Assembly: GCF_963662255.1 (NCBI RefSeq)
Contig: NC_085048.1
Span: 96,373,729-96,437,728, forward strand
Source of the DNA: Cinclus cinclus
Lineage: Eukaryota; Chordata; Aves; Passeriformes; Cinclidae
Length of the DNA stretch: 64,000 nt
Direction of reading: 5' to 3'
Shown here: one piece after another, positions 13,832 through 25,060 of the stretch
Layout: every line of letters begins with the position of its first letter
How positions within the stretch are numbered: the first letter of the stretch is position 1
Made by a program: the position numbers and the translations under genes
The notes under the pieces: generated by a model
What the model was told of the DNA's origin: nothing
The model's database searches: none
The model's input: only the letters and a program-made list of their open reading frames with translations

Positions 13832-16800
13832 AGCACATCACTGCAAACAGTGGGCATATGGCAGGAAGGCTCTCTATGAGGACTCAGGGTATTGTGGTTA
13901 AGTCACCAAGAAGGGTTTTCCTCTGCTCTTCCCACTCTGCTGAGGGTGAGAGGCAAGAAAAGGATGGAAAAAAGCCCTTGTACTGGAGCTGCTCAGCACA
14001 GGCAATGTTTCTGCCCAGTGGGAGCCTTGTGATTTAATTATAGGAGCAGGGAAGCTGAGGCATGGCTGGAGGGAGTCCAGGGCTTTTCCGCAACTGGAAA
14101 TTGAGTGCAGAAGTGGGGAGTTTGGTCTGACAGCAATTCTTGTCCTTGCTGAGCTACTTCCTTGGAGCAGGTTGTGCCTTGGTTCTGTCTTGGTCCATCT
14201 CTGCTCCCTAAAGCAGTTAGCTGTCAGAGGGAGGGGGAAGGGCAAAGCTGGTGGCTTCTTAAAGGCAGCTAAAGCCATGCATGTAACTGTCCTGTGTATT
14301 TGCAATTATTGTATTTTCCTTTAATACCTATTTTTATAATATATATGTTTATTTATAACCTTTCCCTCCTTTGGAGACACTTCACATTCATATGATGCTG
14401 TTACTGTCACCCCTGGTTGCTGCCTGGCTTGGAGGGGTGGCTGCTCAGGGAAGGATAGTAGCATTAGTTTCCAGAGCTGTGTAAAGATCCTCATAGAAGC
14501 AATTACCAGATGGATTACCCCTGGCTTTGCTGCTGTGAAAAGGCCATGTTGGGTTGAGGATGCTGACTATATTAACAGCACGATCCCTTGCTTCTTGGGA
14601 GGAGTGGTTGGGATTAACCGCCTGATTTTTAAAGGGCTGGGTTCAAAGAAGGACATTCAGAGCAGGGTTCTGGCTGGCTGGCTTCTTTAGTCTTCCCTCC
14701 CTGTTCCCTTTTCCCTTTCTTTTCCCCTGATGTGCTCTGTCCTGGGCTGTCCTCTGTCATGTGGGAACCACAGCACCAGGGGGAAGAGGAAGACCTTCCC
14801 TGACCTCTGAGATGCTCAAGCTCTGTGGTTTGGTAGGACTTTTGGCTGTTATGCAGGAGGAGGAGCAAAGCTCAGCTGGAGACTGAGTACAGCTATGGAC
14901 TCCTAAGTACTAAATCATCTGCTGCTCCTGCTGAAGCCTGGGTAGGCTGGTTCGACCTTCATGGCTGGGAAGCAGCTCATGTCTGTCCTGAAAGGAAAAC
15001 AAAACACTGTCTATCCATGTAGAAATTCCCTTTTGGCTCTGCACTATTCTCAATATGTTTGACCTCTGGTGATCCTTGAAATGTGCTTAACCTGGCTGGT
15101 GTGGGGACACACATGGGATGTTGCCTTAATTTCTTTCCCAGTTAGTTGTCTTTGTAATTGCTGATGACCTTTGGGGAGCAGCTCTTGCACTCACCCACAC
15201 AGTGGCCCTGCAGCCAGTAGAGGATGGCACTGAGTGGTGACAGCGGACTGGCGAGGGGCTGCCTGCGGTGCACCAGTTAACGTGGCACCATGGCCCCAGA
15301 GATGCTCTTTGGCATCTCCTGGCACCCTGGTGAGTCCAGAGAGGGTTGCTGAGGGGATTCCCTCTGGCAGGGGCAAAGGCATTTTTGGGAATTAGCAGGT
15401 GGAGAATGATGGTGGGTGTCGCACTGCTGATGGGAGTGACAGTGGGAGTACTGGTGGGGGTGTGCTCCCATCAGCCCAGAGGAGTTGGCTTGGGAATTGA
15501 TTCTCAACTCGTTGAGCTGCTGCCAGTCCAGTTGTTTTCCACTTATTTTGGTTTTGTTTTTTTTTTAAATAAAAATCTCAGTGGAAGCAGAGACTCTTAA
15601 AACGTGTTTTGTCTGATTTGCCATCCAGAATTACTATTTGTAAACCAGTTAGAAGCGTTTGCAGGTGCCAGTGGACTTGGACTGGCATCACTCATCCTTT
15701 TCTTGGGGCTGTGGGAAAACCCAGAAGACCATTTTTTTGATGGAAACTTGGGGAGACTTATGTAGCACAAGCAGCTGAACTGAGAAGTCCTGCAGCATCC
15801 CAGGAGAGCTGTGGGCAGGGGAAGGAAGAAATGACCAAAATTCCTCTCCATCCTTCTGCTTGACTCCCAGTACAGATAGATCTGGGTCTTCTATTTTGTC
15901 CAGTCAGCAGCTTGGTTTGTGCTGACCTCCTAAATATTCAGCTCATTATACACTGTAATGTATAAATAAAACAGAAGCAGGCAGCAGTACTCTCCAGGAG
16001 GATATAATCGGCTTCCTTTCCTTTTTAATTATACAGGATTTGTCTCCATGTGTCAGGCTATCCTATGGGATAATTTATATAATCTATAATTTCAAAGAGT
16101 TAAGATCTGTGCTCTTTGTGTAGAGAGACTCTTATGTACACATCTGATTTTGGGGGTCCATGATGAAATAGCATCTTTCTAGGTGGAAACATAAGGAATT
16201 TTGTTGCTGGATGTTATTTCTAGAGGTCAGTGGCCCAAATCCTGCATTCTTTTCCATGATCACAGAGAGGCAGGAGGGTCTTCACTATGCTGGAGATGGT
16301 GAGGGTCACCATGGGAATTCCTGGGATCTGTCTGGGGCATGTGAAGCTGGCTGCTAGCACGCATTGCCTGTCCCTCTGCAGAGGCAGGATGGTGGCCTGG
16401 TGCTACAGCCAGTGGATAGGAGCATTGATACATATGGAGCTGTGGCTCTGCCTGCCTGTGGGAGATGTGGGTATATTTTAACCTGGCACTGCTGTCCAGT
16501 GCAGCAGTTGCTTGCTGATAAGTGTGATGTGAACTCTGAGCTGACTTGTTCTCTCCTAAGGGAAGCCCTTGAAACAAAATTTGGCTTTTCATCAAAGCAA
16601 TGAATCTGTCATCTTTCCCTCTGTGCAGCTCAGAGTCCCCTGCTCTTGATTTGCGAATAAATTCCCCATTTTGGTGTCTGCACTGGCCATCCATTTTAAA
16701 ATTAAAGCTTTGGTGCCCTTACTGGAAAAAGCATCAGTAATTCTCCAGTGGCTTTTCATGCTGTTATATTTGGCTGTAGACTTCAGCAGATTTAAGCCTC

Positions 16801-18810
16801 TTGAGGGTGTTTCAGACCATGTATATTGTTTACCACAGATACAGACAAGAAGATACACAAATTGCTGGTTCTGTCTGTGATTGACTTAATGGTGGCCCAG
16901 ATTCCTTAGCCCTGGGTCAGCTGCTTGCATTGACTCCGTGACCAACAACCTGAGCTGATGCCAGCTGAGTGTATGGACGATAAGAGGAAGATGCTGAAGA
17001 GCCTTCTCCAAGGCCTCGAGGGGGATGTTTCCATCCAAGCTGAAGTTGCAGCTTTACCTTGTGAGGGTCAAGTCTTCTTCCAGTTCCTGAAGGTCACATC
17101 TTCTTGCATGGCCCCTTTCCAGCCTTTGTCACTCCTGTTGCCTGAAGTAGTAGGTGCCTTGATGGCATAAATGTGCGTGTACATCACAGGAGAGATCCAG
17201 GCTCTGCCCACACAGGAGCAGATGCTGGAGGGGTGGTGAGCAGCAAGGGCAGAAAAGGTGGGGACAGTGTGGTCTTGGCCTCAGGGCCAAGTGAGAAAGT
17301 GGGACACTGAAAGGTCCTCAGGGACTTGTGCTCCCTGCCGAGCCAGCAGAGGAGGAGATGCTCCATCCTTTGAAGATGAAGCAGGATGCCTGTGGATGTG
17401 CATGAGCAGAAAAGGGTCAGTGGCAATGAGGAGCTTTATAGTGAATGCTCAAAGCTTCTCCAGGGACCCCAACTGCAGGGGAGGCTTTCCTTTGCTTTAA
17501 TTAGGTATCTGTATTAATATTTTATTTGATTTTTTCTATTGTTTTGTTCTTTCTTCCCCCACAGTGGGGTCAGAACAGACTCCAGTGTGAAGCTTTTCCT
17601 TGAGAGACAAAAAAAAATCACCTCCAAGCAGGGGGAGTTGCTGGTCCTCCTTGGAGCAGGTTGGGATCCTGGATCTGCTATGTGTTCCCTTGGGCTTCCA
17701 GAGGAGCTGCCACCAAGGTGCTCATGCATGTTGTGCCCAGGTACCAGTGCAGGAGGAAGAGGAGTTTCACAGCCCTCAAATAAATGAACTGGAGCTAAAA
17801 TCTCCATGAGTGAGAAAACTAATTAGGGCAGATCATGGTCAGGGCCCAGAGCTACCTCCATTCCCAGTATGTGGTGTCAGCACAAAGCAGGGGCACTGAG
17901 TCAGTGAAGCACTTAAGCAAGTACTTAACTTTAAGCATTTTAACAGGGGTTTCTGTCCTTCCTACAAATGCCTGGAGTCACTTAAGTTTGTATTTATGGC
18001 TTAGGAATTGTGCAGTTTGGGGAAGGGGAGTAAGAGGAAGGATGTGTCTTCCAGGGTTAGTATGGTTTTGGTGCTGAATGGTACCTGATGTGATTCAAGA
18101 GTGGAGGAGGATGTGATGCAGGAGGAGCACAAGGCCTGTTTTCCAAAGACCCACTTTCCTGGGTCTGCAAAGCCTGCTTTTGGCACCACCACATCGATGG
18201 GGCAAAAACTGGCCACAGTGCTGCCTGTCTCCCCCTTATATCCTGGGGCTGAGGCCATCGGGATGCACAGCACTGCTTGCTCAGGGCTAAGCCGAGGCAC
18301 TGGGCTCTGGGCCTGAGAAAACTACACCAAAACTTGACTGAAGGATGTCGTACCTCAGTGCTCCATCTGGGTTATTCAAGGATGAGGATGGAGGCAGTCT
18401 GACACTGTCCCACTTCTTTCCCCTCTGGTGCTGCTGACCCTCTTAAGTGCATGTGCTGGCACCAGGGGACGAGGAAGGATGAGCCCTATCCTGTTTGAAG
18501 TATTATAATCCTTTCAGATGGCATTAGCGCCTGGGCCAGCAGCAGCTCTATAATTGAACCTCCTGTTTGCAGGGGCCCCGCGCTTCAGTGAGACTTCTAA
18601 ATCTCATTTGTATAATGCCTGGTTGCAATTCCTGCTGAAAGATTGCCCTCTGCCTCCAGTGCCCCCGAGCCTGCTGAGCACAAAGATGTCCTCGCTGGCA
18701 GAGGAGTGGCAGAGTGTGGCCGGGCAGCAGTGTGCTGCGTGGCATCTGAGTTGCCTGAGCTTTCGTGTCTTTATTGGAGATTTTGATAGGCTGATGTGAT
18801 TTATAATTCT

Positions 18811-18829
18811 CCCCCCCCCCCCCCCCCCC
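18811..18829. repeat. C19 homopolymer
   Basis: Nineteen consecutive C, followed by G and T6. Long poly-C/poly-G is uncommon and prone to sequencing and assembly length errors. Confidence 0.95.
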
Positions 18830-19549
18830 GTTTTTTAATGCCTGAGTCCTAGGGAATGGGCTCAGTGGCAAGTGCTCAGTGAGATATTACGTAGGGATGA
18901 GATTTTCCAGGGAAAACTGGGTTTGAGGGGAATCGAGGTAGAGGCACATTGGCTGCTGCTGCCAGCAGACTCTTTTGGAGTCATCTTTGCACCTGCACAG
19001 GCAAAACCCTTTTTCTGGCCAAATGGGTTCCCTGGAGAACCCTGTCAGCTCTGCCAGCCCCACCAGCCCCCTGGGCTGGCTTGGGTTTGCTGCCTCCTGA
19101 AAGGATGCTCATGGCACTGGTCTGATTCACCCTGGTCCGAAGGCAGAACTCAGCAGCCCCAAAAGGAAAACGGCTTTTATTTTAGCAAAGGCTTACGTTC
19201 TCTGTGTTAAAGCAGTGCCACAAAAGAGCCCTTTGGCTCTCACTGCCCACTCCTTGTCTTGCTGGGCAGCTGGAGGCTGGCCCTGGGGACCTGTGTGACC
19301 TGCCCATCCCCAGTCACTGCTGGCTCTTCTTGGGAGGCTTTTCACCTGACGTGCCCTTTCCGTGCTGGGCTGCCTCTGGGTGGCCAAAGTGCTGCCACAG
19401 CTGGCCATTCCCTGCCCAGTGTCCAGCCTGGCCTGGCCTCCCTGCCGTGCCGGGAGGGGTGCCGGGGGCTGCCTGCTGGGGGACGCCGTGAGCCAGCAGC
19501 AGCAGCTGGCTGGGCTGCTTGTTCCTCCTTCCTGCTCCAGCGATCCCTG

Positions 19550-19665
19550 CTGTACTGTAATCACACAATTATTATGCCGTTAAAATGTCATATTCGCAGA
19601 AATCCACATAAACAAGGCATTAGCAGTTGCCAGAAAATTGTAGTTTTACTGCTAATGACCCATTT
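19550..19665. promoter_or_regulatory. Candidate conserved element with 10-bp inverted repeat
   Basis: The block contains CACAATTATTATGCCG and a perfect inverted repeat, CATTAGCAGT (19618-19627) and ACTGCTAATG (19648-19657), around a 20-base spacer. It follows GC-rich sequence abruptly. A paired transcription-factor site and a small RNA hairpin are both possible. Confidence 0.3.
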
Positions 19666-22278
19666 TCCCCCTGCAGCACCACTCCTTTTTTTTCTTACAT
19701 ATTATTTTTTCCCTTCTTTGTTTCTTTGTTATTTTTTTGGTTTTGTTTTGTTCCTGAGCTGTGATTTAAGAGGCAGATGACGAATTACATCTTTGCACTG
19801 AGAGGCTTTTAATCTTTAATGTACAGTTACAGTGAAAAGCTGCCTCTCTGCTTGCTCTGGGCTGTGTGCCCTAAGCCAATGAGGGTGATGAGTGGTTTTG
19901 GAGGAAGTGCCTTTAATGGGTCATTTTTTGGGGGGTGCTTTACTGAATTGGCAGAGAAAGCTCTTGGTGAGCCCTGCTCTTGGCTGGGTGCTGGTGTGAG
20001 ATAGAAGCTTCTTTCCACAGGAAGTTTTGTCCCTATCTTTTTGTGGATGTCCCTCTTGCTGACCACCCCTGGAGACCCGCCAGTGTGGTGTTGGGAGAGG
20101 CAGCACTTGTTTGCCAAGAGCAGACAGCCACCCCTTGGATACATTTTTCTTCCCTTTCCTTCAGGCTCATTGAGTCTCTCGAACTCTTTTAAGCATTGAC
20201 CGTGTTTCCTATAATTAATACCAGTCATTAAACTGCAGTGTTGAAAGAGAAATTACCTAATTCCAAGAAAAAAAATGAAAATTTATTACTAGTACGTGTG
20301 AGAAAATGAATAGAAATCTTGGAGAGATGAACCCTGTAGAAGATAAATAGAAAGGCAAGTGGAGTATTGACTTGATCCTTTTCTAGTGCAGGGTTAATTT
20401 GGCCTCTAAAGTGAGTTAGATCATAATAAATTAAATTTAGATTTCTGCACATCAGTTAAATAACTCCCAAGACAGAATTCTTGTGTGAGGAAGAGGTGAT
20501 AATACATTGTGGAAATATTATAATGGAGACCATATCTGGTAACCTGCAACCGATGTGCTGTCCCTGGCTGAGCAAAGGGGATTTCTCTTGATGCTTTTGC
20601 TCTCATTCTCTGTCTTGGATCAGGTGCAGGTGAGGAACAGGCGAGTCCCTGTGTGCAGGTTGGTGAGGTCTTCTGTCTCCTGCTGCTTGCACAGCTGGGA
20701 GCTGTTCATGCTTTCCTCTTCTGCTTTGAGCAGGCATGTTTTGCAGAGGTCAGTGTGCACCTGTGTGCACCTGTGTCTGAGCTGAGCATTCTGCTTCAAT
20801 TTCAGTTACTCCTTTAGGGAGGCCTGGGATGGAAAGAACTCCCAGAAGATTTGGACAGGTGATGTAGATCAAAAGCAAATTACCAACCCCCAGTATCTAC
20901 ATCTGGCTGAGAAAGTGTACCCAATCCCTGGTCTTGTTTTGTGGCCAGGTAGGGATTAAAATAACTCTTTAATGTCTGCCATCTAGTTACTGTTGATCTC
21001 AGGTGTGTATTTAATTACACAATGTTTAGTATGCCTCCCACTGATAGTTTTCCTCAGCTGAAAAAGGAGAACCTGGGTGAATCAAGGTGGGCTGGTGTCT
21101 TTCAGGTGGAGATTGCACAGGAGTATTAATTAGTTGCTGCAGAGTGAACCAGGAATGCAACCCTGGAATGCAAGGTATATCCAGAGCAGGATGAGAGCTG
21201 AATACTGTGGGGTAAGACACCGGTATTTGCCCATGTATCCATTTACTGCTGGGACCCCATCCCTGATAACAGGACATTAGTGGAGTTAGATGGATGCTGG
21301 GAAAATGCCATCCCAGACCCTGGCAGACCCTGCCATGTGCCAAACCCTGCTTCTGCTCCTTGGCCAGAGCATTGCTGCCCTTGCAGCAGGTGCAGAAGCC
21401 CCAGTTTTCTTGGGAGAATCCACCAGCCTTCCCACCTGAGCCGTCAGATAGATCTTTGCCCAGCTGCACCCTTCTAGCTGATCCAAGGCTATTGAGTGTA
21501 ACTGACATCGCAAAAACCAAAACAACATAGACACACACACACATCTTACAGCCTTAAGTGCTGTGTGGCCACTTTTGAAAGCCATTTCTCTTCTTACTAA
21601 GTTTGATAAAACCAACTTTTATTTTTCTTCGCAGCATTAAAATTTAGGGACTGCAGCTCCAGTGGTTGTTTCAGCAGCACCAGGCCTCCTGGGGTCATCG
21701 TGAAATCTTATAAACATCAGGCTGTCGGTAGCTCTGAGATGCAATCACCTCACTTTTCCCTGATCTTTTACTGCAGTGCTAAATCATGTTTTGCAAGATG
21801 CCTTAGAAAAAAAACAACATAAACAACATTTATCACCCTGTGCACATCGGCCCTCCTGAAAGTCCGCGGCTGGGTTATGTGCGTCCTCGTAAAACTCCTG
21901 CCGGGACCTTACTGGTTTCATAACTTTCTCCCAGCCTTGAATAACTTCATTCCAGTCCTCAGTAACTTCCTCTCAGTATGGCTGGTGATTCAGGGGTTCC
22001 TTCTGATTGTCTTGCACTGGGGTAGGTGCTGGAGGAGGTCCTGAGAAGACCATGGGGTCACACCAGGGGAGGATGAACACAACCCTCTGTCTGAAAACCC
22101 TGCATCCCTGAAATTTTTTTGGCTCTTTGGGAGTGCTTGTGTCGCTGTAAACCGGACCGATGTGGGGGCATCCTGTGGGTGGAGGTGCCTGGCTTGCTCC
22201 TGTGGTGGTTCACTTGCAGGAGCCAGTGCTCCCTCCTCCTCCTCCTGTGACTACAAAAAATGCACTGCCAGATGCGAG

Positions 22279-22440
22279 TAAAATCAATTATGGGATAAAA
22301 ATCGCCCTTTTCAAAAGCTTCATTTTGTGCTATTAGCAGGCAAAATTGGCTTTGAGATGGTGTGAACCGAGGAGGGGGGAAAAAAAAGAAAAGTAGAAGA
22401 AAAGATCAATTATTGGATAAGATCACAATTTTCTTTAGGG
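22279..22440. promoter_or_regulatory. Candidate enhancer with duplicated homeodomain/GATA motif
   Basis: ATCAATTATGGGATAA (22283-22298) and ATCAATTATTGGATAA (22405-22420) match at 15 of 16 bases. Each combines an ATTA-type core with GGATAA. The block lies about 1 kb upstream of the first visible exon. The function is inferred only from motif content. Confidence 0.35.
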
Positions 22441-22569
22441 CTGAGATGTCTGTAAATGTTTGCATCTCTCAGTGTTACAGGTAGGCTGAGATCAAAGAGG
22501 TTGTGCTGCTGTAGCGATGAGATCTTATCGGTGCTGTTTTGTGCTGGCTGCCTCCGACACTGCCAAAGG

Positions 22570-22674
22570 ATGCTTAAACCCCCGACAGCTTCTGCTGCTC
22601 AGGGATGCTTAAACCCTGACAGCACCGAGCTACCAAGAAATGCTTAAACCCCCGAAGGCTGTTGAAGCTGCTGG
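22570..22674 (+). repeat. Minisatellite, three 35-bp units
   Basis: Three units begin at 22570, 22605 and 22640, each starting ATGCTTAAACCC followed by a CCGA or TGA variant. The 5' third of each unit is well conserved and the remainder diverged. The exact 35-base spacing twice in succession supports tandem duplication. It lies about 630 bp upstream of the first visible exon. Confidence 0.75.
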
Positions 22675-23300
22675 GTAACCCTGAAATGCAGCTCTTCCAT
22701 CCTTCTGGAGTGTGGGGGGACCACACAGGCATGCTCCCTGCTCTTCTACCTGTGGTAGGGCTGAAGTTGTCAGTGGGAGACATGTGGTAGCAAAGATGGA
22801 CTGAAATTGGGCTGGGAGCATGATGGCCCCCTTCTTCCAGAAGGAAGGGAAGGAGCTGTTGCTGGAGCTGGGGCTAGGATGTGGCTGTGGGAATGCGGGA
22901 TTACTCCTTTCCTACCTGAAAGGTTATGGGGGCAGTGGGTCATCTGATGTAAAACACCTTTGTTTTTTGGCTGGAGAGAAATTAAAACCCTTACAAAACG
23001 TTTGAGATGGTTCAGATGGTTCCCCCTCAGAGAGGGGCGTCCACCAGAAGCCTGACTTTGGTTTCAAATCAGGCATTTTAATTCAAATTGGCAGGCTCTC
23101 TTTGACATACTGTTTCGGGACCTAAGGATGAAAAATCAACCCTAAAGACCTCATGGGACTCCTCATTAGCCTGCTCTTGCAATGCTTGCCTGAGTTGCAG
23201 GGCTGACCAACCTCCAGTGGGGCTTGGGAGGACCTCTGGAGCAGGGTCAGGCATCCTCTGGTCTCTCCTCTCTCTAACGGGGCTGACTTTGTGCGCGCAG

Positions 23301-23470
23301 GAATCGAACGCGGACTGGGACGACCTTTGGGATCAGTTTGAAGAGCGGAGGTACCTGAGTGCCCGGAGGTGGAAGGGCGGCGAGGACCCGTACCGGCTCC
23401 ATGCCTTTAACCAGCGGGAGAGCGAGAGGATCCCCAGTGACCGCGCTGTCCGCGACACCCGCCATCACAG
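23301..23470 (+). CDS. GALNT14: GALNT14 coding exon (probably exon 2): end of stem and start of catalytic domain
   Basis: This 170-bp exon encodes in-window residues 1-56 plus two bases of an Arg codon. The product begins [19 protein letters not shown], continues [18 protein letters not shown] and ends DTRHH plus the split Arg, which the next exon completes to give RC. These blocks lie between the lumenal stem and the GT-A fold in GT27 enzymes; DWDDLWDQF is the best GALNT14 marker. The frame starts in phase 0 at 23301, right after the AG at 23299-23300. A CTAAC branch-point-like motif lies at 23274-23278. The donor is AG|GTTCTG, which lacks the usual bases at +3 to +6 and is the weakest in the window. 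The exon is much richer in CpG than the introns. Its length is not a multiple of three, so skipping it would shift the frame. Confidence 0.93.
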
Positions 23471-24639
23471 GTTCTGCCTCCCCCTGGCTCCTCCTGATCT
23501 TCCTCACCCAACTTCACGACATGGGGGCATAGTCCTGTTCCCCTTCAGGGCTGTGGATTTGGGCTGCCAGTGGGTGCTCTTGGGGTTGGGTCTGCCTGGG
23601 TTGTATTTCTGGGATTGAGTCTTTCCCTTTGCTTGATTTCTTGGCATGTCTGGAAGTCTTCAACCTGTAAATTGAAACTGTATAAATTATTCCAGGACCA
23701 TAGGGAAAGAAAGGAAGGGCCTCTATTTTCCTGTCTGAAAAGTCATGGGTTTGCAAGAGCAAGTCTCAGTAATGGGCAAAGTCTTCACTGGTGCTGGGAA
23801 CTCTTGCTCTTCAGATGATGCACTGAGGTGATGCAGGGGGGATAAAATAACTGTTGAGAGTTGAAATTGCTCTGCAGAGAGAGGAGTGGGGAGTAAGGGG
23901 TAATTGCTGAGTGAGGAGGAAGAGAGAAGGGTAGAAACTTGTTGGGTTACTAGCTGCTTCAACACCACTGAGCTCAGAAATGTCCTTTGGTGCCCAAAGG
24001 AGCTCTTGGGTAAGGTAGGGAGGATTGTAGCAACAGTGCCTTGTAGATGGAGCTGCACTCCCTTGTCAGTGTGAGAAGGCTGGGGTAGGAGTTTTGGTGC
24101 ACCCTTGCTTGCTGAGGTCTCAGCTGCAGTCTCCCTCTGGTTGTCATTCAAACTCACTGGGGAAGAGCTGCCCTTCCTGCTGAAGGTCATTGGGGTTCAT
24201 TGTAAGTTTGCTGGATGGGCTGATGCAAGGATGTCCTGATGTTGAACAGAAAGCTCCCGATTCTCCTCAAAACAGTTTTCCTCCTTGTCATCTGAGGACA
24301 GTGTGTATGCCTGGCCCCTGCTGTTGGTCACCAGTCCAGAGCCAGCAAGCTCTTTCCGTGCAGCTGTGCCTGGCATTACGTCCCAACTTGCTGGCAGCAG
24401 CTGTCCCTACTGCCTTGTCCTGGGAGCCCTTTTGGGTAAGTCCTGCTATGATGGGAGCTGTGTGCTGGGCCCAGCCATGTCACCATGGTGCCCCTGCTGC
24501 ACCTTGCTCCCAGATCAGAGTGACTCTGCTCCTGGCATGACCCAACTCTGAATTTCCCCTATTCCAGTTCAAATGCAGCACTTAGGCTGAAATGCTGAAA
24601 CAGCACCAGTTCCCCAGCCCAATAGCAAGCAATGTGCTT

Positions 24640-25060
24640 ATTTATTTATTTAGCTTCTTTTTGTTGTAAGGACCAGATGCTCCTTTCTCCGGAGAGGAGC
24701 TGTCAGCCCTGACGGACGCCTGTTATAGCTGAGCAGAGAGCGAATGTGCTATTCCTGGAGAGAATGAATGCCAGGGATATTAACCATCTGCCCTATTAAA
24801 AGGGAAGATTGACTCAGTTGCCCCTTGCCTACCATCACCGTGCAGTGGCAGCCACCTTGTTCCTGGGCAGGCAGATGTGGCACTGAGTGCTCCTGTGAAA
24901 GAAAAGCTCTCATTAAGGAGGAAGTGAGGGCACAGCACGTGGGAGGGGCTGGGGATAATTTAATTTATTTCCAATTTCCTTAACCCGGTAATTGGATTCT
25001 GATTTATTGAATATGCCTGAAGAACGCTGTGGATGATGCACTATTAGCCAAGCATTAGAG
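24640..25060. promoter_or_regulatory. Candidate conserved noncoding element
   Basis: Distinctive mixed sequence with (TTTA)n, CTCCGGAGAGGAGCTG, GATATTAACCATC, a TTAATTTATTTCC run and GGTAATTGGATTCTG. It lies about 1.2-1.6 kb after the first visible exon. The evidence is compositional only. Confidence 0.22.

Larger units (their letters stand above)
1..23300 (+). other. GALNT14: Intron 1 of GALNT14 (3' part, incomplete)
   Basis: No exon with family similarity could be found in this stretch in any frame, and no membrane-anchor sequence was seen, so the first coding exon is inferred to lie upstream of base 1. The intron ends at an AG at 23299-23300. It holds AT-rich candidate conserved islands near 0.8, 6.8, 19.6 and 22.3 kb, a T21 tract (2095-2115), a C19 tract (18811-18829), a (GGGCT)5 array (13805-13829), a CAG/palindrome block near 10.7 kb and a 35-bp minisatellite (22570-22674). 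The rest is ordinary stop-rich intron. The longest ATG-initiated open frame (11118-11831, 237 codons) matches no family I know. Confidence 0.7.

Noticed and set aside
19259..19780. 173-codon plus-strand open frame, Trp/Cys/Pro-rich
   Set aside because: It lies in GC-rich intron followed by poly-T, its C-terminal part is simply low-complexity Phe/Leu, and it matches no known family.
21530..21543. (AC)n microsatellite
   Set aside because: Only about seven dinucleotide units; too short to be notable.
23217..23300. In-frame hydrophobic extension upstream of the first visible exon that resembles a signal peptide
   Set aside because: The frame starts at GTG, not ATG; no in-frame ATG exists back to the TGA at 23103-23105, and the stretch contains the branch point and acceptor. 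It is intron.
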